From the NCBI RefSeq assembly GCF_018449515.1, contig NZ_JAAVUQ010000004.1, forward strand, positions 186,001-250,000: 64,000 nucleotides of DNA, given 5' to 3'. A program made the position numbers and the translations under genes. The notes beneath the pieces are model-generated. The model saw only the letters and a program-made list of their open reading frames with translations, made no database searches and was not told the DNA's origin. Position 1 is the stretch's first letter. Every line of letters starts with the position of its first letter. This stretch comes from Caballeronia sp. dw_19 (lineage in GTDB: Bacteria > Pseudomonadota > Gammaproteobacteria > Burkholderiales > Burkholderiaceae). Of this stretch, positions 1-7,542 are shown piece after piece.

Positions 1-951
1 CATGCTCTGCGAACCGTTGGCGTTAAACGTGTATTGGTCCTGTGAGCCATCGGCGTTGATATCGGTCTCGCCGCTTTCCGCACGCGTGGACGGATTGTAG
101 AAGTACTCTGTCGCTGAGCCGTTGGCGTTGAATTGTGCCTGCTCCGTCTCTTGCCCGGCTGCGTTAAACGCCGTCATGTTCTGCGAGCCGTTGGCGTTAA
201 ACGTGTATTGGTCCTGTGAGCCGTCGGCGTTGATATCGGTTTCGCCCGTTTCAGCGCGTGTGGACGGATCGTAGAAGTTCTCAGTTGCCGAACCGTTGGC
301 GTTGAACTGCGCCTGCTCGGTTTCTTGCCCGGCTGCGTTGAACGCCGTCATGCTCTGCGAGCCGTTGGCGTTAAACGTATATTGGTCCTGTGAGCCGTCG
401 GCGTTGATATCGGTCTCGCCGCTTTCCGCACGCGTGGACGGATTGTAGAAGTACTCTGTCGCTGAACCGTTGGTGTTGAATTGTGCTTGCTCCGTCTCTT
501 GCCCGGCTGCGTTAAACGCCGTCATGTTCTGCGAGCCGTTGGCGTTAAACGTGTACTGATCCTGTGAGCCGTCGGCGTTGATATCGGTTTCGCCCGTTTC
601 TGCGCGTGTGGACGGATCGTAGAAGTTCTCAGTTGCCGAACCGTTGGCGTTGAACTGCGCCTGCTCGGTCTCTTGCCCGGCTGCGTTGAACGCCGTCATG
701 TTCTGCGAACCGTTGGCGTTAAACGTGTACTGATCCTGCGAACCATCAGCGTTGATATCGGTTTCGCCCGTTTCTGCGCGTGTGGACGGATCGTAGAAGT
801 TCTCAGTTGCTGAACCGTCGGCGTTGAATTGTGCCTGCTCCGTCTCTTGCCCGGCTGCGTTAAACGCCGTCATGTTCTGCGAGCCGTTGGCGTTAAACGT
901 GTACTGATCCTGCGAGCCGTCGGCGTTGATATCGGTTTCGCCCGTTTCTGC
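1..951 (-). repeat. 174-bp in-frame tandem repeats (58 aa), at least 5.4 copies
   Basis: The unit boundary motif CATG[CT]TCTGCGA recurs at 1, 175, 349, 523, 697 and 871, exactly 174 bp apart. The copies differ at only a few bases. Because 174 is divisible by 3, copy-number change would keep the exoprotein in frame. Each unit holds two or three ~20-residue sub-repeats of the [FI]N-A-[DN]-G-S-Q/A type. The array continues past the left edge. Confidence 0.95.
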
Positions 952-3183
952 ACCCGTAGATGAGTTGTAGAAGAAGTCCTGCGATGTCCCATTGGTGAGG
1001 TTGAAGAGAGCAGCAGTCTGGGTGCCGGCTCCATTCTCGCCAGTAAAGGCATCCGTTTCCGACGATTCGCCACTTGGCAACCCGGTGAAAGTGGTCACCT
1101 GTGAGTTACCCGCAGTGAAATCAGTGACCTGCGACGTCTCGGTACCGGTGCCGTTGGCCGACATATAGTCATCGATCAATTCCGAAACTCCACTGCCCAG
1201 GCCCGTGAAATACTGTGCCTGCGAAGTGCCATTGGTGAAATCGTAGAGATCCTCCGTCTGCGTTCCGGTAGCGTTCGTGCCACTGAAGAATTCGTCTTCC
1301 GACGCTTCCCCGTTGGACAGGCCAGTGTAGAAGAGCTCCTGCGATGTCCCGTTGGTAAGGTCGAATAGAGCCGCAGTCTGGGTTCCGGTTCCCTCCGCAC
1401 CGGTAAATGCATCCGTTTCCGACGATTCGCCACTCGGCAACCCGGTGAAAAAGGTCTCCTGCGAAGTACCGTTCGTGAAATCGTCGAGGGCTTCGGTCTC
1501 CTGGCCCGCAGCGTTGTAAAAATCCTTCGTTGCCGAACCGTCCGCGTTGAATTGCGCCTGCTCGGTCTGTTGACCGTACGCGTTGTACACCGACGCGCTC
1601 TGCGATCCATCGCTGTTGAATTGATAGTTGGTCTGCGAGCCATCGCTGTTGATCTGGTTCTCGCCAGTCTGCACCCCGCTCGACGGATCGTAAAAATCCT
1701 CGGTAGCCGAACCATCCGCATTGCATTGGTCGTGCTCGGTTTGCTGGCCGGAGGCATCGAAAATCGCTCTGCTGTACGAACCATCTTGGTTAATGGTAAT
1801 GTCTCGCTCGGACCCATCGCTATTGACCATGACCTCACCCGTCATGACACCGCTCGACGGGTCGTAGAAGTCTTCGGTCGTTGTGGCGTTCGGGATAATC
1901 AGCGCCTGCTCGATGAGTTGATCATCGGCGTTATAGACGGATATATTCTCGATCCCGCCTCTAAAGGTGCTGTCGGATTGCGAACCGTCACTGTTGAAGA
2001 TGTCCTCGGCGGTTTCGGCTCCGGTGAGCGCACTGTAGAAAACCTGGCTTGTCTCGACGCCGCTCGTATAGTTGATCTCATCGGCCAGATTGCCGTCGCT
2101 GAACTGCTGGTCCTGCGTGAGCTCCCCGGTCGAACTAAACGTATCGGTGTCTGTTAGCACGCCGCTCGCTGTGCTTATAGCGAGACTCATTGAGCCGTCG
2201 TTGTTGGCGGTGAAGCTATCAGTCGCACCGCCGCTAAAAGGACCGGCGTTGCCGGATGCGCGGATCGTACCGGCCGAAATAGTGAAAGTCTGGCCGGTAA
2301 CGGCGTTTTCTAGGGTGTTGCTGTCGGTGGAGTTGAGTGTGACCGTGGAACCGGCGTTTTCGGTGACTGTGTTACCACCTCCGCAAATTGCCGCGTTTGC
2401 ACCTGCCGACAGATTAATCTGACAGCCGGTCACATCGGAGACTATCCCTTGACCATTGATATATTCCGACTCCACCGCGCCGTTCATCGCGAGCACGACA
2501 CTTCCAGTCTGAACTCCTTGACTATTAACTTCGGCGTACTGAAAAGAATTTCCGCTAAGAGGTGTCTCGACTAAGCTGTCTCCAGCCTGTCCCGGCATAA
2601 TGATGTCAACGCTGCCGTTGGGGTCGTTCGAAAGCTGCATCTCGTCGCTTTGCTGGACGTTTCCGCCGTTCAGTGCTTTCTGAACTCCTGCATTGAAGGT
2701 GTTAAACCAATTCAAAGCACCGCTGCCAACTTGGTAGATTACTGCCCCAGCTGTAATGTCTGCTGCGGCACTTGCAATCACCCCCCCAACGGCCGCAAGA
2801 CCTGCAAGCCCAACCCCGCCGCCAAGTGCGACGAGTCCTGATCCCACCGCCCCACCAATGGCAGAACCGTCGGCTACTATAGCGGCGTAAGATTGATTTA
2901 GAGCGTCACTGGGTCCGTTTGCAGCCAACTGGTTAAACGTCGCTATATCTGCAGAAAGACTCGCCTGCCCAGATACGAAACCTGTAAGTTGCGAAATAGT
3001 TGAAAACCCTGCAACCTTAGATAAGGCCGACACAGCCGACACCAAGCCGTTGGCCGCAACTGCAACGTCTGCTTGGCTACCACTTCCATTCTGTTGATTA
3101 CGAAGCGCGGCGACGTAACTACTCCACGCGGTCACCAACGACCCGAGATTTCCGACCGACTGAAATACATTTAACCCAGACAT
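1..3183 (-). CDS. Large repeat-built exoprotein (adhesin-like), C-terminus beyond left edge
   Basis: An uninterrupted reading frame of 1061 codons starts at the ATG 3181-3183 and is still open at base 1, so the C-terminus is missing. There is no classical signal peptide. Residues ~100-160 are Gly/Ala-rich and hydrophobic. From residue ~330 the protein is almost entirely Asn/Asp/Gly/Ser/Thr-rich repeats. One type has ~40-residue units with NGTSQ...FxTGLxSGE...GTGTQT (roughly 965-1495). The other has 58-residue units with FNADGS, FYDPSTRAETGE, INADGSQ and FNANGS (1-951). The composition and period resemble beta-solenoid/beta-helix surface or secreted proteins. It lies 17 bp after a secreted SUMF1-fold pseudogene and probably shares its transcript. 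Secretion route and ligand are unknown. An adhesin or contact-dependent toxin stalk are the main options; no toxin domain is visible within the window. Confidence 0.8.
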   Translation of the reverse strand, partial: MSGLNVFQSVGNLGSLVTAWSSYVAALRNQQNGSGSQADVAVAANGLVSAVSALSKVAGFSTISQLTGFVSGQASLSADIATFNQLAANGPSDALNQSYAAIVADGSAIGGAVGSGLVALGGGVGLAGLAAVGGVIASAAADITAGAVIYQVGSGALNWFNTFNAGVQKALNGGNVQQSDEMQLSNDPNGSVDIIMPGQAGDSLVETPLSGNSFQYAEVNSQGVQTGSVVLAMNGAVESEYINGQGIVSDVTGCQINLSAGANAAICGGGNTVTENAGSTVTLNSTDSNTLENAVTGQTFTISAGTIRASGNAGPFSGGATDSFTANNDGSMSLAISTASGVLTDTDTFSSTGELTQDQQFSDGNLADEINYTSGVETSQVFYSALTGAETAEDIFNSDGSQSDSTFRGGIENISVYNADDQLIEQALIIPNATTTEDFYDPSSGVMTGEVMVNSDGSERDITINQDGSYSRAIFDASGQQTEHDQCNADGSATEDFYDPSSGVQTGENQINSDGSQTNYQFNSDGSQSASVYNAYGQQTEQAQFNADGSATKDFYNAAGQETEALDDFTNGTSQETFFTGLPSGESSETDAFTGAEGTGTQTAALFDLTNGTSQELFYTGLSNGEASEDEFFSGTNATGTQTEDLYDFTNGTSQAQYFTGLGSGVSELIDDYMSANGTGTETSQVTDFTAGNSQVTTFTGLPSGESSETDAFTGENGAGTQTAALFNLTNGTSQDFFYNSSTGAETGETDINADGSQDQYTFNANGSQNMTAFNAAGQETEQAQFNADGSATENFYDPSTRAETGETDINADGSQDQYTFNANGSQNMTAFNAAGQETEQAQFNANGSATENFYDPSTRAETGETDINADGSQDQYTFNANGSQNMTAFNAAGQETEQAQFNTNGSATEYFYNPSTRAESGETDINADGSQDQYTFNANGSQSMTAFNAAGQETEQAQFNANGSATENFYDPSTRAETGETDINADGSQDQYTFNANGSQNMTAFNAAGQETEQAQFNANGSATEYFYNPSTRAESGETDINADGSQDQYTFNANGSQSM
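965..1495 (-). repeat. Second, degenerate ~40-aa repeat block in the exoprotein
   Basis: About four diverged units of ~115-120 bp encode NGTSQ, F-x-T-G-L-x-S-G-E, S-E-x-D-x-F and GTGTQT in that order. The segments near 973, 1209, 1330 and 1450 align with one another. This block is older and more diverged than the 174-bp array that follows it in the protein. Confidence 0.75.
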
Positions 3184-3200
3184 ATTTAACACCCCGCGCG

Positions 3201-4168
3201 TTAATTTGGTAAATCGATGGCTAGACGAAACCCAAAACTACTATTCCGTTTACTTGGGTTTCCTCCTATGCGACTGGCAGAACGAACTGCAACCGGTATC
3301 GATGCCCAACTTCCTCCCCGCAAATCCCGCGAAGAACAACCGAACATATTCATTGCTTCACGAGCGAGAGCAATCGAACTAGGTGAATACCCTAAGGATG
3401 AACAATCTGAAATCCACTGAGAAACATTTCCGAGCATATCGAATAGCCCCCAAGGATTGGGTCTGAACGACCCCACCGGAGCCGTTGTCATATATCCGTC
3501 GTTGCAATTTGCGAAAGGTGCATTCGGATCAATCACCCTTGAAGTCAAATCCCTGGCATTTTCATATTTACATTGCTCCTTCAGATTTCCACCCCAATAC
3601 GATGAGGCAAGTGTTCCAGCTCTCGCCGCGTACTCCCACTCCTCGCCAGTTGGCAGACGATAACGAGCGTTATTTTTCTTTGGTACTTTTGAGTTAAGCC
3701 AAACATTAAATTTCTGAACATCGTCCCAAGAAACGCAAACTACAGGGTCTTGGTTTGATTGCCTAAACCCTGGATTCCTCCAACTTGCTTCGTTATCGAA
3801 TATCCATTTTTTCCATCAAAAACGGTGCAACCCTTACCGTCAAAATTAGTCTCGTTGGCAAATATTTCGAATTGCTTTCGTGTTACGGAGAATTTTGCTA
3901 TTGCAAAAGACTTCACATCAACGCGATGCCGTGGCGTCTCAACCAAATAGAAAGTCTTGTAGCCACTGTATTCCCCCTTAAACTCTTCCTCAGTCGCCCC
4001 CATTAGATACTCGCCAGTCGGAATAACAACCATCTCCGAGCAGGCATCACAATCACGGAAATGCGGAAATTCACTACTCACGGACCTTGAATCCGACGAA
4101 GCAAACGCGAAATTTGTAATTACTAGAAAAAATCCTGCCAACCAATTGGTTCTAATTCTTGAAAACAT
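3201..4168 (-). pseudogene. Secreted SUMF1/FGE-fold protein, frameshifted in an A6 tract
   Basis: The frame opens at ATG 4166-4168 with a signal peptide (hydrophobic stretch ending AFA-SS) and reads VVIPTGEYLMG, the usual N-terminal motif of formylglycine-generating-enzyme-sulfatase folds. It stops at 3740. The rest of the domain follows in another frame down to TAA at 3201, with NPGFRQSNQDPVVCVSWDD, LPTGEEWEYAAR, DMLGNVSQW, RDLRGGSW and FGFRLA. One extra A in the A6 run (T6 on the plus strand, 3807-3812) would join the two parts as KKWIFDNEASWRNPGF. The position of the two catalytic cysteines of true FGE (YRCAARS-like) reads VRSASR, so sulfatase-activating chemistry is unlikely even if the frame is restored. 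It may be a real pseudogene, a phase-variable gene or a sequencing error. It sits between a membrane protein and the exoprotein. Confidence 0.85.
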
Positions 4169-4211
4169 TTCTACCACCGTTTATATCGGCCAAAGCAAGT
4201 CGAGGAAAATT

Positions 4212-4982
4212 TTAACGCCGAATCGATCTAAGTATGTGATCGGCATAACGGCGATATTGCCAAGCTGAGCTTGACGCGCTCACCGATGCTGCGACGATAG
4301 CGCTGATAGCCCGAAAGACCGCCCAGAAAGATCTCTGCATTGCCGAACTCGGGTGCACTATTGCATTGTGACCGGCGAAATAGCCCCCGACGGCAATAGC
4401 CAATATAGGTAAGCAGGTGATGAAACGCGCCCCCCCAATGGACCAGACATGTCCACGTGTGTCCCGCCACGCCGCGCGCCAAGGTAGCCCTCTTCCGACC
4501 GCGACATTATAAAAAAGGAGGGTTAGCCGGACACCAACAAAAATCACAGCGGAAATAGCGACTATACCGAAGACGCTCGCAAACAGAAGTATATGAGCGC
4601 CGTATCCGAGTTTAACCTGAATTACCCCCCAACCAATAACGGCAGTCGGCACCACGCCAACAAGAAATACGACGACAACCAAGGCGATCGAGAAGCACAG
4701 ACCCATATAACCGAAAAAACCTTCATCGAATAATCCCAGCGAACGAACGAGGCCTACCCCTGACAGAGAATGTCGCATCGCCTGCACTGAAATGATACTC
4801 AAGATTACACTGATAATAACTACGCATAACGACAAGGCCAATGAGAGCCCCGCCTGTTCTGAATTCGGATGACCCGTCACGGTAGCGAGCGCTATCGCCT
4901 GTTGTAAATTAATTTGAACGTAACTCAAAAATGAGAGGAGAGTGGAAGCGATAAGGATCGTCGCGGGCTTATTGACCAACAT
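4212..4982 (-). CDS. Polytopic membrane protein of unknown function
   Basis: 256 residues with about six hydrophobic segments (roughly 8-25, 46-66, 95-122, 128-155, 185-203 and 217-237) and a basic C-terminus (YRRYADHILRSIRR). I recognise no family motif. It is 43 bp upstream of the SUMF1-fold gene on the same strand, so the two and the exoprotein could form one operon. Codon use and base composition are less GC-rich than the flanking chromosome, as for the rest of this island. It could be an export or anchoring partner of the exoprotein, but that is inference from position alone. Confidence 0.6.
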   Translation of the reverse strand: MLVNKPATILIASTLLSFLSYVQINLQQAIALATVTGHPNSEQAGLSLALSLCVVIISVILSIISVQAMRHSLSGVGLVRSLGLFDEGFFGYMGLCFSIALVVVVFLVGVVPTAVIGWGVIQVKLGYGAHILLFASVFGIVAISAVIFVGVRLTLLFYNVAVGRGLPWRAAWRDTRGHVWSIGGARFITCLPILAIAVGGYFAGHNAIVHPSSAMQRSFWAVFRAISAIVAASVSASSSAWQYRRYADHILRSIRR

Positions 4983-5684
4983 CAGCCAAACGTCTTTCTA
5001 TGCACCCTTGAAACAGTCACCAAAAATTATATGTTCCATATCATCGTTTTTATTTTTTCTTACCTGAGCAGAGTCGAAGTGACATCCATCAATGCAATAT
5101 CTCGATTAAAAAATATATTTATAAAAATAAAAACTCGATGACCTGAGGATCTTCACGCGGCAGAATATTGCGAATAGTCCGCAGATGCCACGACCTCTGA
5201 TCCTATACATCGATGCCCATTCAACCATCTTCTAAATTCCAGCCTTACAAACCCTATGTTCTCTACAGACGCTGATCATCAATCTGTTAAATATGCACTT
5301 AATAATGATTTATGAGTGTCAAAAGTTGTTGTATTTAATAACGAATAGCTTACAGCCGTTCCTTACTGACTCAATTGCTAGGATTATTCTTATTTACAGA
5401 AGACTAATCCTAGTTAGTCGACCCTGAACAATCGACAGCACCTTTATTGGCGAGTATTGAAGGGCGAAACCACATTGCCGGAATTGCACGGATACAGGCA
5501 TAGCAATGCGTGAAACCTGGAAATTTCGACGAGGTCCGGATGAGTCCGAAACCAGGTGTGACAGAGCGAGATTTCTTCCGCTAGCCACTGCTTGACAGAT
5601 CAATTTGAAACACCCTCTAGTGCGCTAAACCGAGTTGATTGGGCGCGGCTAGCTACAGCGATGAACGAAGCCTTTCTCACGTGG
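4983..5684. other. AT-rich non-coding stretch of the island
   Basis: About 700 bp with no credible gene. 4990-5420 is markedly AT-rich and holds one copy of a duplicated upstream block (separate entry). From about 5420 the composition returns to high GC and leads into the transposase remnant. Confidence 0.6.
5285..5417 (-). repeat. Duplicated upstream block, copy 1
   Basis: This stretch aligns over ~125 bp with 6931-7060. Shared parts on the plus strand are TTAAATATGC-C-TTAATA, GAGTGTCAAAA, TGTTGT-TTTAATAAC-AATA and TAGGATT-TTCTTA-TTT-CAG, perhaps 65-70 percent identical overall. Read on the minus strand, both copies carry TTGACACTC, nine variable bases, then TATTAAG[AT]GCATATTTAA. That looks like a -35 box followed by an AT-rich -10 region, although the spacing is not canonical. 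Each copy lies upstream of a minus-strand membrane-protein gene. Confidence 0.6.
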
Positions 5685-5935
5685 CGCAAAGCAAGTCAGG
5701 CCGCCAGTCGGCAGTGCCCGAGTCAATCGCCGGGAGTGCGGGCTATGCGGTGTCACAGCAAAAGCGCAAGCTGATCGAACAGGGTTTCGGCTGGGCCAAG
5801 AGCATCGGCGGTATGCGCCAGGTGATGGTGAGCGGCTTGAAGAAGGTCGATCAGATGTTCGTGCTGACGATGGCCGCGTACAACCTCGTGCGCATGCGCA
5901 CCTTGGGACAACTCCGTGCGTTGCAGCCGCAGTGA
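5685..5935 (+). pseudogene. C-terminal fragment of an IS5-like transposase
   Basis: The frame reads SAVPESIAGSAGYAVSQQK, KLIEQGFGWAKSIGGMRQV, GLKKVDQMFVLTMAAYNLV and RMRTLGQLRAL up to the stop at 5935. This is the conserved end of DDE transposases of the IS5-type group, with the FGW and AAYNLVR blocks. The catalytic N-terminal two-thirds is absent. A terminal inverted repeat follows at 6066-6081, marking the right end of the old element. Confidence 0.8.
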
Positions 5936-6065
5936 ACCAAAAATGCGCAAGAGAACGTCATAAACAGGTCCGAAAACCGAAATTAACCGGTCCATATTCC
6001 AAACTATGAGACATCCCCCGCTGAAAATTCTGATCACGCTCATGGCTCAGTAAAGTCGATCTGTA

Positions 6066-6081
6066 TTTCCGCAGCCTGCTA
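6066..6081. repeat. IS terminal inverted repeat, right end
   Basis: TTTCCGCAGCCTGCTA is the exact reverse complement of 7094-7109 (TAGCAGGCTGCGGAAA). It lies 130 bp after the transposase fragment, as expected for the end of that IS. Confidence 0.7.
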
Positions 6082-6180
6082 GTACTCGATTTGCAGAATT
6101 CACCGCATCTCCAGCGCCGGTCGTACCTCCGATCAAAAAATTAGTGAGCGCCGCCTACGCGATCGTGATAGTGACCTATT

Positions 6181-6840
6181 TTAAGCTCCAATTAAGTTTT
6201 TAACTTTCCGTACGTTATTGATTGAGATAAGCCACATTGGCACAGATGTGATGTACATCCACAACAAAACCGAATTAAACGGATCACGGGCCAGCTTCAA
6301 TTCTCTAACCTGCTCCGTTCGATTCAACAATATCTTCCCGTCTGCGCCAGCCACATACGTCATCCATAAAAGTCCACTGCCATCACGAAGTAAAAATCCT
6401 TCCACGTAAATTTCACTCGATGGATTTTGGTTCTGCCACTCACTAATTGTCTCAAGCCCCGATGGATCTTGTAGCTTTAATCCTTTTCCTGTATCAACGA
6501 CAAAACGCGCTAAGGGGGTCGATTTAAGCCCAGGTTCAAATCCGAAAATTATCCTTCCAGTTGATTTCACCAATGGTGCTTCTGGAGGAATGGCCCCTCT
6601 ATACGGCAATGAATGATAAAAAGTAAGCAATGGAGAATAAATCATCCAGCCTATCGAAAGAGACAAAAGTGATTGCTTCCACTTGAATCCCGTACCGACT
6701 GAACTCGCGGGTCCATGAAGAACAAGCCAAAATGCTATTTTCCATTTTTTGCAGTTTTCACGTTGAAATTTCAAGATTAAATTTCTCCCGTTCTTAATAA
6801 CATCTTTACTCTCATAGTGTGGGCTTGTCCTACCGAACAT
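6181..6840 (-). CDS. Two-segment membrane-anchored hypothetical protein
   Basis: 219 residues. A hydrophobic stretch at ~58-75 (LLSLSIGWMIYSPLLTFY) and another at ~192-207 (SVLLWMYITSVPMWLISI) bracket a ~115-residue soluble, probably extracytoplasmic part with RIIFGFEPG, YVEGFLLRDGSGLLW and ADGKILLNRTEQV. No family recognised. It is AT-richer than the chromosome and lies between two facing IS ends (6066-6081 and 7094-7109), which points to recent acquisition. Its upstream region carries the same block found ahead of the gene at 4982, so the two may be similarly expressed. Confidence 0.55.
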   Translation of the reverse strand: MFGRTSPHYESKDVIKNGRNLILKFQRENCKKWKIAFWLVLHGPASSVGTGFKWKQSLLSLSIGWMIYSPLLTFYHSLPYRGAIPPEAPLVKSTGRIIFGFEPGLKSTPLARFVVDTGKGLKLQDPSGLETISEWQNQNPSSEIYVEGFLLRDGSGLLWMTYVAGADGKILLNRTEQVRELKLARDPFNSVLLWMYITSVPMWLISINNVRKVKNLIGA

Positions 6841-6930
6841 ACAAACCGGGCAACAATTGAACTTTCGTTTTGAAAAATATAATGCCTTACTAAAGCATAA
6901 TTTTTTGATCTAATCACCAGCTCAACAATG

Positions 6931-7060
6931 TATTAAATATGCTCTTAATACCGCTAGTTGAGTGTCAAAATCTGTTGTTTTTAATAACAAATACCCTACG
7001 CCATTTAAATTTCGACGCACTAATTAGGATTGTTCTTAATTTTTCAGGACTCGTCCCAAT
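6931..7060 (-). repeat. Duplicated upstream block, copy 2
   Basis: Homologous to 5285-5417. It contains TTAAATATGC-C-TTAATA at 6933-6950 and TGTCAA at 6963-6968 on the plus strand. It lies ~90 bp upstream of the minus-strand gene that starts at 6840 and next to the truncated lysE-like gene on the other side. Confidence 0.6.
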
Positions 7061-7093
7061 TATTGGTTCTGTCCACTTCTGTTTATGTGGACT

Positions 7094-7109
7094 TAGCAGG
7101 CTGCGGAAA
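7094..7109. repeat. IS terminal inverted repeat, facing copy
   Basis: TAGCAGGCTGCGGAAA is a perfect 16-bp inverted match to 6066-6081. It lies directly at the point where LysE homology begins, so an IS insertion or IS-mediated deletion probably removed the 5' half of that gene. Confidence 0.7.
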
Positions 7110-7117
7110 AACTCTCT

Positions 7118-7421
7118 CGACAAGCGCAAGATTTTTCGGGAAGCGTTATTGGTTTCGGGAAGCAACCCCAAGACGCTGATCTTCCTTTCTGCGTTCATGC
7201 CGCAGTTCATCACGCATGACCAGCCGCTGCCGGCACAGTTCATCGTGATGTATCTGACCGTGGCTTGCACCGTGGCGCTGGTTCACACCGTCTACTCGTT
7301 CGGGGTGCGCCGGATTCATAACGGGCTTGGCACAAGCCGGTGGATTGAGGTCCTGAAGCGTTGCAGCGGCTTGGTCTTCTTCGGTCTGGGTATCAAGCTT
7401 TTAACGGCAAGGCAGGCCTGA
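7118..7421 (+). pseudogene. 3' fragment of a LysE/RhtB amino-acid exporter
   Basis: About 100 codons ending at 7421 match the second half of LysE/RhtB exporters: FREALLVSGSNPKTLIFLSA with the conserved NPK, then FMPQFIT and hydrophobic C-terminal segments (QFIVMYLTVACTVALVHTVY and SGLVFFGLGIKLL). Full-length members have ~205 residues. The N-terminal transmembrane segments are missing, and homology starts next to the IS end at 7094-7109. In-frame codons upstream of that point are island sequence rather than lysE. Non-functional. Confidence 0.75.
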
Positions 7422-7484
7422 CGATCTGGTGTGAGCGGCAGGTACAGTTGGCCGGCCAGCCGCTATGGGAGCGGTAAACCGCCG

Positions 7485-7535
7485 TAGCGATAAAGCACGC
7501 GAACCACTAACACCGAAAGCAGCAACCCACCACCA
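7485..7535 (+). repeat. Tail fragment of the dispersed hairpin repeat
   Basis: GCGATAAAG, ACCACTAACACCGAAAGCAG and CAACCCA match the distal tail of the large dispersed element (compare 21495-21560 and 55340-55400). It lies between the convergent lysE remnant and the PepSY gene. Confidence 0.6.
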
Positions 7536-7542
7536 TCACCCG

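Noticed and set aside
1..951. Regularly spaced repeats reminiscent of a CRISPR array
   Set aside because: The whole 174-bp unit is conserved, there are no short repeats with unique spacers, and the array is in frame inside a long coding sequence.
5537..5552. Hammerhead-ribozyme-like string CGGATGAGTCCGAAAC
   Set aside because: The core CUGAUGA is not matched exactly, stem II would be too short and stems I and III are not convincing.
6939..7117. Apparent N-terminus of the LysE-like frame
   Set aside because: These codons are the AT-rich duplicated block and an IS end that happen to be in frame; LysE homology starts only at about 7118.
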